Source of the DNA: Paraburkholderia sp. DHOC27
Lineage (GTDB): Bacteria; Pseudomonadota; Gammaproteobacteria; Burkholderiales; Burkholderiaceae
Assembly: GCF_003429005.1 (NCBI RefSeq)
Contig: NZ_QVQV01000001.1
Coordinates: forward strand, 186,001-250,000
Direction: 5' to 3'
DNA: 64,000 nt
Shown here: piece after piece, positions 8,640 to 18,588 of the stretch
Layout of the letters: the number at the start of each line of letters is the position of its first letter
Numbering within the stretch: the stretch's first letter is position 1
Position numbers and translations under genes: made by a program
Notes under the pieces: generated by a model
What the model was told of the DNA's origin: nothing
Seen by the model: the letters and a program-made list of their open reading frames with translations, nothing else
Databases searched by the model: none

Positions 8640-9443
8640 TCAGGCACTCACGCCATAACGCGCGCCCGGCACCTCGCGCGACAGATTCGGCCCGAGCGCC
8701 ACGCGCGCGGCTTCGAAGGCGTTCCAGTCCGCCGCCTCAGGCAGCGAGGGAACCGTGGCGAATTCGCCTTGATCGAGCCCGGCAAGCGCCGCGTCGACCA
8801 GATGATCCACGCTCATCACCATGCCTTGCGGCAGATTTTCGACCGGCATACCTGCGACGTCCCAGAACTCCGTGCGGATCGCGCCCGGCAGCACGGCGTG
8901 CACGCGCACGCCCTTGTCCGCCAGTTCGTGTCGCAGCGACTGGCTGAATGCCAGCACGAACGCCTTGGTGCCGCCGTACACGCCGTTGAGCAACTCGGGC
9001 GCCACGGCCACGATCGAAGCAATGTTGACAATGGTGCCGTTGGCACGCTCGACGAAGCGCGGCGCCACGGCATAGGTCAAACGCGTGAGCGAGGTCACGT
9101 TCAGGTCGATCATGGCTTCCATCTGGTCCGCGTCGGATTGCAGCAAGGGCGCCGCGCCGCCAACGCCGGCGTTGTTGACCAGCATCGTGATGGACGCGTC
9201 GGTGCGCAGGATGTCTTCCACGCGGCGCACGTCTTCCTTGCGGCCCAGATCCGCCGCGACCACCTGCACGGAGCGTCCGCTCGACGTGCTCAGACGGTCC
9301 GCCAGCTTGCCCAGACGTTCGCGATTGCGCGCCACCAGAATCAGGTCGTAGCCGCGGCGCGCCAGCCGGTCGGCGTAAACCGCGCCAATGCCCGTCGACG
9401 CGCCGGTAATGACGGCCGTGCCCTTGTGTGTCGTTTCACTCAT
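8640..9443 (-). CDS. Short-chain dehydrogenase/reductase
   Basis: 267 residues of classical SDR fold. The nucleotide-binding motif TGASTGIG lies at about 14-21, and the R at GYDLILVARN suggests NADP preference. NNAG is at about 94, a catalytic Ser falls in NIASIVA and the catalytic pair is in YGGTKAF. It reduces or oxidises a small carbonyl or alcohol, and nothing nearby tells the substrate. It ends in a good terminator and appears monocistronic; its 5' neighbour is the RpiR gene 170 bases away on the same strand. Confidence 0.88.
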   Translation of the reverse strand: MSETTHKGTAVITGASTGIGAVYADRLARRGYDLILVARNRERLGKLADRLSTSSGRSVQVVAADLGRKEDVRRVEDILRTDASITMLVNNAGVGGAAPLLQSDADQMEAMIDLNVTSLTRLTYAVAPRFVERANGTIVNIASIVAVAPELLNGVYGGTKAFVLAFSQSLRHELADKGVRVHAVLPGAIRTEFWDVAGMPVENLPQGMVMSVDHLVDAALAGLDQGEFATVPSLPEAADWNAFEAARVALGPNLSREVPGARYGVSA

Positions 9444-9612
9444 GATTGATTGGCTCCGTTGAAGCAGGCGCCGTGACGGGCCTGCACGGAGAGGAGATTA
9501 AGCGCGCAGCGCCATGTCTCCAATGCCATATATGCCACCTTTTAGGCCATCTCCCTCTAGAGCGCCCGGAGATGGCGGAGGGGGGCACCCGAACGGCAGC
9601 CGCAGCCGTGGA

Positions 9613-10482
9613 CTAACCCGCGTCCCCGCCCGCCGATTCCGGCTCATGCGAGAGGCGCGCCTTCGCATGCCGCATCTTTTCCAGCGTCTTCGGGCCGAGC
9701 TGCAACGCCACGCCGATCACCAGCGCGTCCATGATGCACAGATGCACGAGCCGCGAGACGCCCGGCGTATGCGGATCAATCGTGCTCGGCACGCGCAACA
9801 GCAGGGGAATATCGACCAGCCAGGCGAGCCGCGAGCCCATGTTGGTCAGCGCGATCGTGGTGGCGCCACGCTCCTTGGCAATCTGGATGCTCTCGTTGAC
9901 TTCGACACTGCGCCCGGAGTGCGAGATTGCGAAGGCCACGTCGCCGGGTTCGAGCAAACCGGCATAGAGGCGCTGCAGGTGTCCGTCCGTGAAGGCGCTC
10001 GCCGCGATATCCAGCCGCAGGAAACGCAGCGCCGCGTCCTGCGCGACCAGTCCCGAACCTGAACCCACGCCGAAGAAATACACGCGATGCGCTTTCGCCA
10101 GCGCGGCAATCGCCGTTTCCACCACCGCGGGGTCGAGATCGCCACGCGCATGGACGATGCCGTCCACGGCCGCTTCACCCACCTTGTCGAGCAAGGTCTG
10201 GATATCGTCGTCGCGCGCAACCGCCGTCGAGGCGTACGGCAGGCCGCCCGCCACGCTCTGCGCAAGCTGCATCTTGAAGTCACGCAGCCCATTCGCGCCC
10301 ACGGCGCGGCAGAAGCGCGTCACGGAAGGCTCGGACACATCCGCACGCTGCGCCAGTTCGGTGATGCTCGCGCGCATCGCGAAGTCGACGTCGCTCAGCA
10401 CCATGTCGGCGACCTTGCGCTCCGCCGGGCGTAGCTCGGTCAGCGCACCGCGAATGTGAGGAATCAGGTTGGATGCGGACAC
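9613..10482 (-). CDS. RpiR-family transcriptional regulator
   Basis: 289 residues from a GTG at 10482. The N-terminal helix-turn-helix (about 1-77, with SITELAQRADVSEPSVTRFCRAVG) and the C-terminal SIS sugar-phosphate-binding domain (about 120-260, with VYFFGVGSGSGLVAQDAALRF and AISHSGRSVEVNESIQIAKE) define the family. Such proteins bind a phosphosugar and repress, or sometimes activate, sugar catabolic operons. It sits directly downstream of the ABC ATPase and SDR genes on the same strand and most likely controls that uptake locus and its divergent half. The protein resembles HexR. Confidence 0.88.
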   Translation of the reverse strand: MSASNLIPHIRGALTELRPAERKVADMVLSDVDFAMRASITELAQRADVSEPSVTRFCRAVGANGLRDFKMQLAQSVAGGLPYASTAVARDDDIQTLLDKVGEAAVDGIVHARGDLDPAVVETAIAALAKAHRVYFFGVGSGSGLVAQDAALRFLRLDIAASAFTDGHLQRLYAGLLEPGDVAFAISHSGRSVEVNESIQIAKERGATTIALTNMGSRLAWLVDIPLLLRVPSTIDPHTPGVSRLVHLCIMDALVIGVALQLGPKTLEKMRHAKARLSHEPESAGGDAG

Positions 10483-10623
10483 CCGGGTGTTCCTTATGGG
10501 TTCAAAGGTCTGGAATCCGCGTCTTGCCGCCCTTTACCGTCATGGCCCGGCTCTAACGCCGTCATTGCGCTGCGCGCGATAGAGGTGCCAGGGCGTGGCC
10601 GCGAGCGGCGGCGCTACGCGGTT

Positions 10624-11703
<1,080 letters not shown>

Positions 11704-11759
11704 GCTGTCCTCATCGTCGTCCGGTGCAGCGGCCAGGCCCTTGCACCACGTTCATTGGT

Positions 11760-12533
11760 TCAAAGCGATTCGAGCGTCAATTCTTCGGCCATCAGCCGGT
11801 TGCCCGCCATCAATCCACCGTCGACCGGCAACGCGACGCCGGTAATCACCCGCGCCATCGGCGAGGCGAGAAACAGCACCGCGTCGGCGATGTCATCCGG
11901 CGTAGCAAAATCACGCAACGGGTACCACTTCTTCAGGTTTTCGAAGACCTGCGGATTCTTGTCCACGCGCGCCTGCCACGCCTGCGTCTTGACGGTGCCC
12001 GGACACACGATGTTGGCGCGGATGCCGTAGCGGCCCAGTTCCAGCGCAAGGGCTTTGGTGTAGCTGATGAGCCCGGCCTTGGCCGCGCTATAGGCCGGAT
12101 GACCCAGCGACGCCATGCCGTTCACCGAGCCGATCAACACCAGCACGCCGCGCTGCCGCTCGATCATCGACGCGCGCACCGCCTCCACCGTGTGATACGT
12201 GCCGTTCAGATTCAGATGGACGTCACGCTGCCAGCTTGCCGCGTCGGTGGTGGCGAGCGTGAGGCCCTTCGCGGCGCCCGCGTTGGCAACCACCACGTCC
12301 ACCGGACCGCGCAGGGCGACCGCTTTCGCGACCGCCTCTTGCACGGCTGCGGCGTCAGCGAGGTCGGCGACCACGGGCGTCACTTGCGCGGCGCCCAGTT
12401 CGGCTGTGAGCGCGTCGAGCGCAGCCGCTTCGAGGTCGAGCGCCAGCACGGTGTCGCCCTGTTCGACGAAACGCCGGCACAGTGCGCGGCCAATGCCCCC
12501 GCACGCTCCGGTGATCAATACCACTCGACTCAT
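11760..12533 (-). CDS. Short-chain dehydrogenase of a sugar/polyol locus
   Basis: ATG at 12533 just downstream of a GAGG, giving 257 residues. The motifs are TGACGGIG (8-15 approx.), D at the end of beta-2 (VLALDLEAAA, suggesting NAD), NAGA, a Ser in IGSVNG, and YSAAKAG. SDRs of this type in ABC-transporter operons usually oxidise a polyol or sugar taken up by the importer. Being first in the minus-strand unit with the MalK-type ATPase supports that role. The substrate is not determinable. Confidence 0.87.
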   Translation of the reverse strand: MSRVVLITGACGGIGRALCRRFVEQGDTVLALDLEAAALDALTAELGAAQVTPVVADLADAAAVQEAVAKAVALRGPVDVVVANAGAAKGLTLATTDAASWQRDVHLNLNGTYHTVEAVRASMIERQRGVLVLIGSVNGMASLGHPAYSAAKAGLISYTKALALELGRYGIRANIVCPGTVKTQAWQARVDKNPQVFENLKKWYPLRDFATPDDIADAVLFLASPMARVITGVALPVDGGLMAGNRLMAEELTLESL

Positions 12534-13006
12534 GTCCGTCCTCACAAGGTTGCCTGCCAATGTTTCAGCGACGCGCGCCCGGCGCTTTTCGCTTTGTCAT
12601 GCAGCGCCAAGACGCTTTCCAAGGGTTTTCACCTGGCCCAGCGCCCTCATTCGCCTTGACGATCGCACCAGGATAAACCCGTACGCCGACGCCGTTTAGC
12701 GGCGCTTAACGCGGTCTCAGCTTGCTCACCGCTGCGACGCTCCTGACACCCCCTCCGCAGCCGTTTCGCTTGTAAATTTCCAACACGTCAAGCACTTCGC
12801 GTAGATTCAGGGCTACTCCGGGACCCTGCCCGGCGGTCGCGGCGGCGCACAAAATACCCCTTCTTTACAGCATCTTATGCAAAAACGGCGTTGAGAAAAA
12901 ATATCGTAGACCCTACGTGACAACAATTTTGACGTCCTGTAGGATTTTTTCAAACAATTTATTAACCCAGCGGCCGGCGACGGCAGCGGACCACCAGGAG
13001 AAGGAA
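12534..13006. other. Divergent promoter region of the ABC uptake locus
   Basis: This 473-base stretch separates the SDR/ATPase unit from the binding-protein/permease unit. Apart from the candidate promoter at 12929-12958, a short dyad GTAGACCCTAC lies at 12906-12916 (GTAG/CTAC arms) and could be a regulator site. No gene is seen. Confidence 0.5.
12929..12958 (+). promoter_or_regulatory. Candidate sigma-70 promoter of the binding-protein gene
   Basis: TTGACG (12929-12934), an 18-base spacer and AACAAT (12953-12958) lie 48 bases before the start codon. The spacer is GC-poor. The -10 match is only four of six, so this is tentative. Confidence 0.4.
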
Positions 13007-14239
13007 ATGTCGTTGCAAGCCCGTGCTTCTTTCACGCTCGGCAAGATTGCCGTTGCGCTCGCGTTTGCAGGTCTGACCGTCGCGGCGCACGCCGACACGG
13101 TCCGCGTGACCGTCGCGCACTACAGCGACGCCACCGCCCCGTACTTCCAGCAAGTCGCTTCGGAGTTCGAAAAGGCCAATCCCGGCACGACCATCAAGAT
13201 CGAGGACGTCAGCTGGGACACGCTGCAACAGAAGCTGCAAACGGACATCACCGGTAACGCCAACGCCGACCTGGCCATCGTCGGTACGCGCTGGTTGCTG
13301 GACTTCGTCAAGGACGACGTGGCCGAGCCGCTCGACGGCTACATGGACGCCAGCTTCAAGAACCGCTTCATCGGTCCGTTCCTCGCACCGGGTGAAATCA
13401 ATGGCAAGGTCTACGGCCTGCCGATCGCCGCTTCCGCCCGCGCGCTGTACTACAACAAGGATCTGCTGGCCAAGGTCGGTTATCCGAACGGTCCGAAGAC
13501 CTGGAACGACGTGATCGACGCGTCGAAGAAGCTGAAGGCGCAAGGCATTGCCGGCTTCGGTCTGCAAGGCAAGGAAATCGAAACGGACGTGTACTTCTAC
13601 TACGCCCTGTGGAGCTACGGTGGCGAAGTGGTGGGCAAGGACGGCAAGGCCGCGTTCAACTCGCCGGCTGGCGTGAAGGCTGCCACGCTGTACAAGACGC
13701 TGATCGACGACGGTCTGACGGAGCCGGGCGTGACGGGCTACAGCCGTGAAGACGTTCAGAACCTGTTCAAGCAGGGCCGCGTCGCCATGGTCATTTCGGC
13801 ACCGTTCCTCTCCAAGCAGATCGCGAAGGAAGCGCCGAACCTGAAGTACGGCATCGATCCGATCCCGATGGGCACGAAGAACGCCACGTATGCCGTGACG
13901 GACTCGATCGTGATGTTCAAGAACTCGAAGGTGAAGAAGGAAGCCTGGAAGTTCCTGGACTATCTGTTCACGAAGGAACCGCGCGTGAAGTTCACGAGCA
14001 CGGAAGGCTTCCTGCCGACCACCAAGGCCGAAGCCACCGACCCGGCATTCGACAATCCTGATACGAAGGCCTTCATCGCGCTGCTGCCGAGCGCGAAGTT
14101 CGCGCCGACCATCACGGGTTGGGAAGACACCGCGAAGGCCGTTTCGGACGCCATGCAGTCGATCTACCTCGGCAAGGCGCAACCGGCCGCTGCGCTGAAC
14201 GCCGCTGCCGACAAGGCAAACCAGTCGCTCGGCAAGTAA
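13007..14239 (+). CDS. Sugar ABC transporter substrate-binding protein
   Basis: ATG at 13007 follows AGGAGAAGG. 410 residues with a Sec signal peptide ending AAHA-D at about residue 28. The mature protein is a cluster-B/MalE-type binding protein: FEKANPGTTIKIEDVSWD, GKVYGLPIAASARALYYNKDLL and a C-terminal helical tail. It is periplasmic and delivers a sugar or polyol to the two permeases encoded downstream. Codon use is very biased, as expected for an abundant protein, and a hairpin with T-run after the gene fits higher expression than the permeases. Confidence 0.92.
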   Translation: MSLQARASFTLGKIAVALAFAGLTVAAHADTVRVTVAHYSDATAPYFQQVASEFEKANPGTTIKIEDVSWDTLQQKLQTDITGNANADLAIVGTRWLLDFVKDDVAEPLDGYMDASFKNRFIGPFLAPGEINGKVYGLPIAASARALYYNKDLLAKVGYPNGPKTWNDVIDASKKLKAQGIAGFGLQGKEIETDVYFYYALWSYGGEVVGKDGKAAFNSPAGVKAATLYKTLIDDGLTEPGVTGYSREDVQNLFKQGRVAMVISAPFLSKQIAKEAPNLKYGIDPIPMGTKNATYAVTDSIVMFKNSKVKKEAWKFLDYLFTKEPRVKFTSTEGFLPTTKAEATDPAFDNPDTKAFIALLPSAKFAPTITGWEDTAKAVSDAMQSIYLGKAQPAAALNAAADKANQSLGK

Positions 14240-14268
14240 TGCGAGTCGCTGCAAAGCGTTGATGTAGA

Positions 14269-14316
14269 ACGGCGCGCGCCATCCCTCGTGGGGCGCGCGC
14301 CGTGCTGTGTTTTTTT
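14269..14316 (+). terminator. Intra-operon hairpin (probable partial terminator)
   Basis: ACGGCGCGCGCC (14269-14280) pairs perfectly with GGCGCGCGCCGT (14292-14303) across an 11-base loop. A run of seven T follows at 14310-14316. It lies between the binding-protein gene and the first permease gene, a common place for partial termination that keeps the binding protein in excess. Confidence 0.65.
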
Positions 14317-14399
14317 CCCCGGCCCATCCCGTCGCGCGAACCTGTCCTGCTCACCGAGCGGGGTTCACACAGGCTCAAGCGACTTACGATCGAGCACGC

Positions 14400-15290
14400 A
14401 TGAGCCGTCCTGCTTCTCCGCGCCTGTCGGCGCCCTGGTTGCTGATTGCGCCGAGTCTGATCCTCGCGCTGTTCATCATCAGCTATCCGATTTTCAACAT
14501 CGTGTATCAGTCGCTACACGACGTCTCGCGTTTCGGTGCGATTCGCGACTTCACGGGTCTGCAGAATTTCTACACCGTCTTCAGCGATCCGGAATTCATT
14601 GGCGCGCTGCGCCGCACGGTCTACTGGACGTTTTTCGTGGTGGGCGGCACGGTGCTGATTTCCGTGCCGGTCGCGCTGGTCCTCAATCAGGACTTCTATG
14701 GCCGTGGCGTGGCACGCACCATCGTCATGCTGCCGTGGTCCGTTTCGCTGACGATGACCGCCGTGGTGTGGCGCTGGGCCTTCAACGACGACTACGGCAT
14801 GGTTAACGTGACCTTGCACCGGCTCGGTCTCATCAATGGTCCGATTCATTGGCTCGCTACGCCGGAACTCGCGTTCCCCGTGGAAATCGCCGTGGGCATT
14901 CTGGTGTCGGTGCCGTTTACGGTGACGATCCTGCTCGGCGGTCTCTCTTCGGTGCCGGGCGATATCTACGAAGCCGCGCGCATCGACGGTGCGAGCGCCT
15001 GGCAGCAGTTCCGCAAGCTGACGCTGCCGCTGCTCAAACCCTTCGTGAACATGGCGATCCTCTTGAACGTGATCTACGTGTTCAACTCCTTCCCGATCAT
15101 CTGGGTGATGACGCAAGGCGGCCCCGACGAGAGCACGCATATTCTCGTCACGTACCTGTATGAGATCGGCTTCCGTCTCGGCCGGCCAGGGCAGGCGGCG
15201 GCCGTGTCGCTGATCATGCTGGTGATGCTGTTCGTGTTCTCGATGCTGTATCTGCGCATGCAGCCGTCGAAAGAAGGAGATAACGCATGA
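14400..15290 (+). CDS. Sugar ABC transporter permease (MalF type)
   Basis: 296 residues from ATG 14400, with about six membrane segments. The cytoplasmic coupling loop is EAARIDGASAWQQFRKLTLP, the EAA motif that docks on the ATPase. It pairs with the second permease, whose start codon overlaps this stop (ATGA). A longer ORF upstream has no membrane or family character, so 14400 is preferred. Confidence 0.92.
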   Translation: MSRPASPRLSAPWLLIAPSLILALFIISYPIFNIVYQSLHDVSRFGAIRDFTGLQNFYTVFSDPEFIGALRRTVYWTFFVVGGTVLISVPVALVLNQDFYGRGVARTIVMLPWSVSLTMTAVVWRWAFNDDYGMVNVTLHRLGLINGPIHWLATPELAFPVEIAVGILVSVPFTVTILLGGLSSVPGDIYEAARIDGASAWQQFRKLTLPLLKPFVNMAILLNVIYVFNSFPIIWVMTQGGPDESTHILVTYLYEIGFRLGRPGQAAAVSLIMLVMLFVFSMLYLRMQPSKEGDNA

Positions 15291-16132
15291 GCCTCAAAAT
15301 GAAACGCACGCTGTGGTGCTGGCTCGCGCTCTCTCCGTTGATCGTGCTGGTGCTGTTCCCGTTTGCCATCATGTTCTTCACCGCGCTCAAGCCGGCCAAC
15401 GAAGTGTTCGTGTATCCGGCGCGCTGGCTGCCGGTGCACTGGCAATGGCATAACTTCGTGGACATGTGGGAAGCGGCCAATTTCGGCGTCGCGCTGCGCA
15501 ACAGCGTGATCATCAGCCTGCTTTCGATGGCGCTCGCGCTCGCGGTCAGCCTGCCCGCGGCCTACGCGCTGGCGCGCTTTCCGTTTCGCGGCCGCGGTCT
15601 GTATCGCCAGTTCCTGCTGGTCACGCAGATGCTCTCGCCGATTCTGCTGGTGGTCGGTCTGTTCCGGCTCGCCGCGATGATTCCGTATGGCGACGGCAAC
15701 CTCGTGGATTCGAAGCTCGCGGTGATCGTCTCGTACGCGGCGTTCAACATCGCCTTCGCGGTGTGGATGCTCTCGTCGTATTTCCAGACCGTGCCGCGCG
15801 ATTTGGAAGAATCCGCGTGGCTCGAAGGCTGCGGACGTGCCAAGGCCGTGTTCAAGGTGTTTCTGCCGCTGGCCGTGCCCGCGATCGTCGTCACCGCGAT
15901 TTTCACGTTCATCAACGCGTGGAATGAGTTCGCCGTGGTCTACACGCTGATCCGCTCGCCGGAAAACAAAACCCTCACCGTGCAGGTGACGGACATGGTG
16001 GCGGGCAAATACGTCGTGGAATGGCACCTCGTGATGGCCGCGACGCTGTGCGCCACGCTGCCGGTTTCGGTGGTGTTCGCGTGGCTGCAGCGCTACCTGG
16101 TCAAGGGCCTGGCGCTCGGCGCAGTCAAGTAA
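15287..16132 (+). CDS. Sugar ABC transporter permease (MalG type)
   Basis: 281 residues with six predicted membrane segments and the EAA loop in the form EESAWLEGCGRAKAVFKVFL. This is the second half of the transmembrane channel. It overlaps the preceding permease gene by four bases, showing translational coupling. It closes the plus-strand half of the uptake locus, and an imperfect hairpin follows the stop. Confidence 0.92.
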   Translation: MSLKMKRTLWCWLALSPLIVLVLFPFAIMFFTALKPANEVFVYPARWLPVHWQWHNFVDMWEAANFGVALRNSVIISLLSMALALAVSLPAAYALARFPFRGRGLYRQFLLVTQMLSPILLVVGLFRLAAMIPYGDGNLVDSKLAVIVSYAAFNIAFAVWMLSSYFQTVPRDLEESAWLEGCGRAKAVFKVFLPLAVPAIVVTAIFTFINAWNEFAVVYTLIRSPENKTLTVQVTDMVAGKYVVEWHLVMAATLCATLPVSVVFAWLQRYLVKGLALGAVK

Positions 16133-16480
16133 GCCGGAGGACGAAGCCGGCGGTGGCCGGACTTCGTCTGCTGGGCTGCGTGATGTGTTTCGCCGCTACT
16201 AGCCATTGAAAAGCGCAAAAGCGGCTCTCCCCTCCACCCTTGCCGCCACCGCCCCCGCCTTCGTCAGGGTCGGAACCGCGCACTGACAAGGTATCCCTCC
16301 GCCTCTTTTTCGTCACCCGTTTGAACGGACGCTAGCCTTGCGCTTTGCAAAGCGTACGCTGACCGCAGGCGGAAAATTTTCCGAAGCGCACGCTTTCCTG
16401 CTGACAAAAGCAGGGAATGGACGCCGGCAACTCACTCAGGTTTTTATTGCGATAGACTCCGGGGTTCCAGAGGCCAGGCC
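16133..16480. other. Intergenic region
   Basis: This 348-base stretch holds the weak hairpin just after the permease gene and, presumably near 16340-16470, the promoter of the secreted-protein gene. I see no gene in it. Confidence 0.45.
16140..16168 (+). terminator. Weak hairpin after the permease gene
   Basis: GACGAAGCCGGC (16140-16151) pairs with GCCGGACTTCGTC (16156-16168) with one bulged A. No T-run follows, so termination would be inefficient or factor-dependent. Confidence 0.4.
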
Positions 16481-17329
16481 TTGATAAAAACTATGTCACC
16501 CCTGATTTTTTCCGCGACTGCGGCGTTGCTGATGAGCACGACGATGCTCGCGCATGCCGCGTCCCCTTCGACCTCGACGGGCGGCGCGTCGGCGATCGCC
16601 TCCGCGAGCCCGAACGTGCTGGCTACCGCCAGCCAGACAGCCAGCCAGACAGCCGCTGCCGGCGAGCCGCCGGCAGCGCGAACCATCTCCGGCGATAACC
16701 CCGTGGCGATCCGCGACACGCTGGCAAAACAACCGTTGCACGCCGCGCCGCCTTCACTGCCCGACCGTATCCGCAAGCTGGTCGACCTGCCACGACACAC
16801 GCCGCCGCACGATCCCAACCTGGCCCGGCTCGGCCTCGACCGCGAACTGGTATTCGTGATCGCCGTGCCGTACGGCGTGCTGTACGAATCCAAGACCCAC
16901 GAGTTGACGGTCGACGCCGACCTGTCCGGCGACGACGTGCCCGGGTCCATCCTGCTCAAGAAATCGGTAAAGGGACCGAGTGGCCGCGACCTGGTCATCG
17001 CACCCGAAGCCAAGGCAAAGGGCTACATCCAGCACGTCGATCTCATCGAACTCAAAGCCAACGGGCACGCCAGGACACTGATTCATGGCCGCTACGCGGT
17101 GCCCGAAGATGCGTTTACCAAAACGCACGGCGATTTCGCGGTTGAACTCCACTGCACGCTGTTGCCGCCTTACCTCAAGGATCAGCACGTTCACAGCGAT
17201 CCGACCGACGAAAATCCCACCGACATCACGACCCGCACCTCGACGTTGTACGCGGACGTTCACGCCATCTGGCTGGTGAGTCCGCAGTCGGGCACCGTGC
17301 TGACCAAAAAGCTGCGGCTCTCGGATTGA
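16481..17329 (+). CDS. Secreted protein of unknown function
   Basis: TTG at 16481 is placed about 7 bases after AGAGG and gives a good signal peptide (MIKTMSPLIFSATAALLMST, then TMLAHA). An ATG at 16493 is the alternative but lies too far from the same site. The mature 255 residues start with an Ala/Ser/Thr-rich linker containing the repeated TASQTASQTA, then a folded domain with beta-like stretches such as ELVFVIAVPYGVLYESKTHELTVDADLSG. It should be periplasmic or exported. No family recognised, and neighbours give no clue. Confidence 0.65.
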   Translation: MIKTMSPLIFSATAALLMSTTMLAHAASPSTSTGGASAIASASPNVLATASQTASQTAAAGEPPAARTISGDNPVAIRDTLAKQPLHAAPPSLPDRIRKLVDLPRHTPPHDPNLARLGLDRELVFVIAVPYGVLYESKTHELTVDADLSGDDVPGSILLKKSVKGPSGRDLVIAPEAKAKGYIQHVDLIELKANGHARTLIHGRYAVPEDAFTKTHGDFAVELHCTLLPPYLKDQHVHSDPTDENPTDITTRTSTLYADVHAIWLVSPQSGTVLTKKLRLSD

Positions 17330-17451
17330 GGTTGCGCGCAGCCAGGCTCAGGCGCGCAGGACCATAACGCCCTTCCTATTGATGACATATCGCGGCCCCC
17401 ATAAGCCCGCGCCAGCGAGGGCCCGGCGTTATTGCGCATGGTTCCTCCGAA

Positions 17452-17480
17452 TTGACGCTCGTTATATCCGCCGATATATT
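17452..17480 (+). promoter_or_regulatory. Sigma-70 promoter of the LysR gene with overlapping dyad
   Basis: TTGACG (17452-17457), a 17-base spacer and TATATT (17475-17480) make a near-consensus promoter 68 bases before the LysR start. A dyad GCTCG...CGAGC (17457-17486), with inner ATAT-CCGCCG-ATAT (17464-17477), covers the spacer and -10. It is a plausible site for autorepression. Confidence 0.6.
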
Positions 17481-17547
17481 TCGAGCGCTATCTCGACCCG
17501 CTTCAACGACGTTCGCGTCGTGCCGAACGAAGAGGACTGTGCGCGTG

Positions 17548-18468
17548 ATGTCCAAGGAAGTCATCGATTCTCATCTGCTCAAGGTGCTGCATACGCTGCT
17601 CATCGAGTCGAGCGTCTCGCGCACGGCGACGCTGCTTGGACAATCGCAACCCACTGTCAGCGTGGCCTTGCGCAAGCTGCGTCAAATGACAGGCGACCCG
17701 TTGCTGGTGCGCAGCGGCAGCCGCATGATTCCGACCGCTCACGCGCTCACCTTGATCGACCCCGCGGCGCAGGCGTTGAACAGCATCTCAGCCATTCTCA
17801 ATCCCACGACGACGTTCAATCCGGCCACGACGAACCGAACGTTCCGGATTGGCTCGCCGGATTATCTCGACGTGTTTTTCGTGCCGGCGGTGGTGGACGT
17901 GTTTCACACGGAAGCACCGCACGCGAAGATCGAATTCAAACATCTGATGATGGTGGACGGTGGCTATGAGCATGGTCTGGAGAGCGGCTTTCTGGATCTG
18001 GTGATCGGCAACTGGCGTACACCGGCGGAGCATTTGCACCTGCAACCGCTGTGTCAGGATGAACTGGTTTGTCTGATGCGCGAGGGGCATCCCATCAAGC
18101 CGGGCAGGTTGACCAAGCCGGTTTATCAGGAGGCCGAACATCTTGCAGTGACCACGTACAACACGAACGCGTGGGGCACCATCGACGTGGAACTCGCACG
18201 TAACGGGCTATCCCGCACGGTGACCACGACTCTGCCGTACTTTGGCATGGCGCCGTACGTGCTGGTGCGCTCGAATCTGCTGTTCACCACGACGCGTACG
18301 TTGGCGACGCATTACACGCAATTGTTGCCGCTGCGGATCGAACCGATTCCGGGCGAGCCTCAGGCGCTGACTTATTACCAGCTCTGGCATGACAGGACGC
18401 ATCGTAGTGCGGCGGCGGCGTGGCTGCGGAGGTTGGTCGGGAAGGTGGCGAAGGAGTTGGGGGAGTGA
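17548..18468 (+). CDS. LysR-family transcriptional regulator
   Basis: 306 residues from ATG 17548; a GTG just before it (17545) is nearly as well placed after AGAGGA. The N-terminal winged helix-turn-helix includes SVSRTATLLGQSQPTVSVALRKLRQMTGDPLLVR. The effector domain follows from about residue 95. The helix resembles the NahR/LinR/SyrM branch, whose members often respond to aromatic acids. It is convergent with the Rieske oxygenase operon, the likeliest target. Its own promoter carries a dyad typical of autoregulation. Confidence 0.88.
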   Translation: MSKEVIDSHLLKVLHTLLIESSVSRTATLLGQSQPTVSVALRKLRQMTGDPLLVRSGSRMIPTAHALTLIDPAAQALNSISAILNPTTTFNPATTNRTFRIGSPDYLDVFFVPAVVDVFHTEAPHAKIEFKHLMMVDGGYEHGLESGFLDLVIGNWRTPAEHLHLQPLCQDELVCLMREGHPIKPGRLTKPVYQEAEHLAVTTYNTNAWGTIDVELARNGLSRTVTTTLPYFGMAPYVLVRSNLLFTTTRTLATHYTQLLPLRIEPIPGEPQALTYYQLWHDRTHRSAAAAWLRRLVGKVAKELGE

Positions 18469-18497
18469 AAAAATCGCCGCAAGCCAAAGCTTGCGGC
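18468..18497 (-). terminator. Terminator of the oxygenase-rubredoxin operon
   Basis: Read on the minus strand, GCCGCAAGC and GCTTGCGGC form a perfect 9-bp stem with loop TTTG. GATTTTTTC follows. It lies about 90 bases after the reductase gene and touches the LysR stop codon on the other strand. Confidence 0.8.
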
Positions 18498-18588
18498 GCC
18501 GCATCTAACGGCCGGACGTTTCGAGGTGACAGGCCCTCCTGGACGCCCGGCCGACCGCGAAGTGAGGTCGGTCAGCGTGAAGCCGTTG

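Noticed and set aside
12962..14254. Minus-strand frame of about 430 codons
   Set aside because: Antisense to the sugar-binding-protein gene, which has clear family motifs, a signal peptide and a ribosome-binding site.
16600..16660. Repeated AGCCAGACAGCC units
   Set aside because: They encode the Ala/Ser/Gln/Thr linker of the secreted protein and need no separate explanation.
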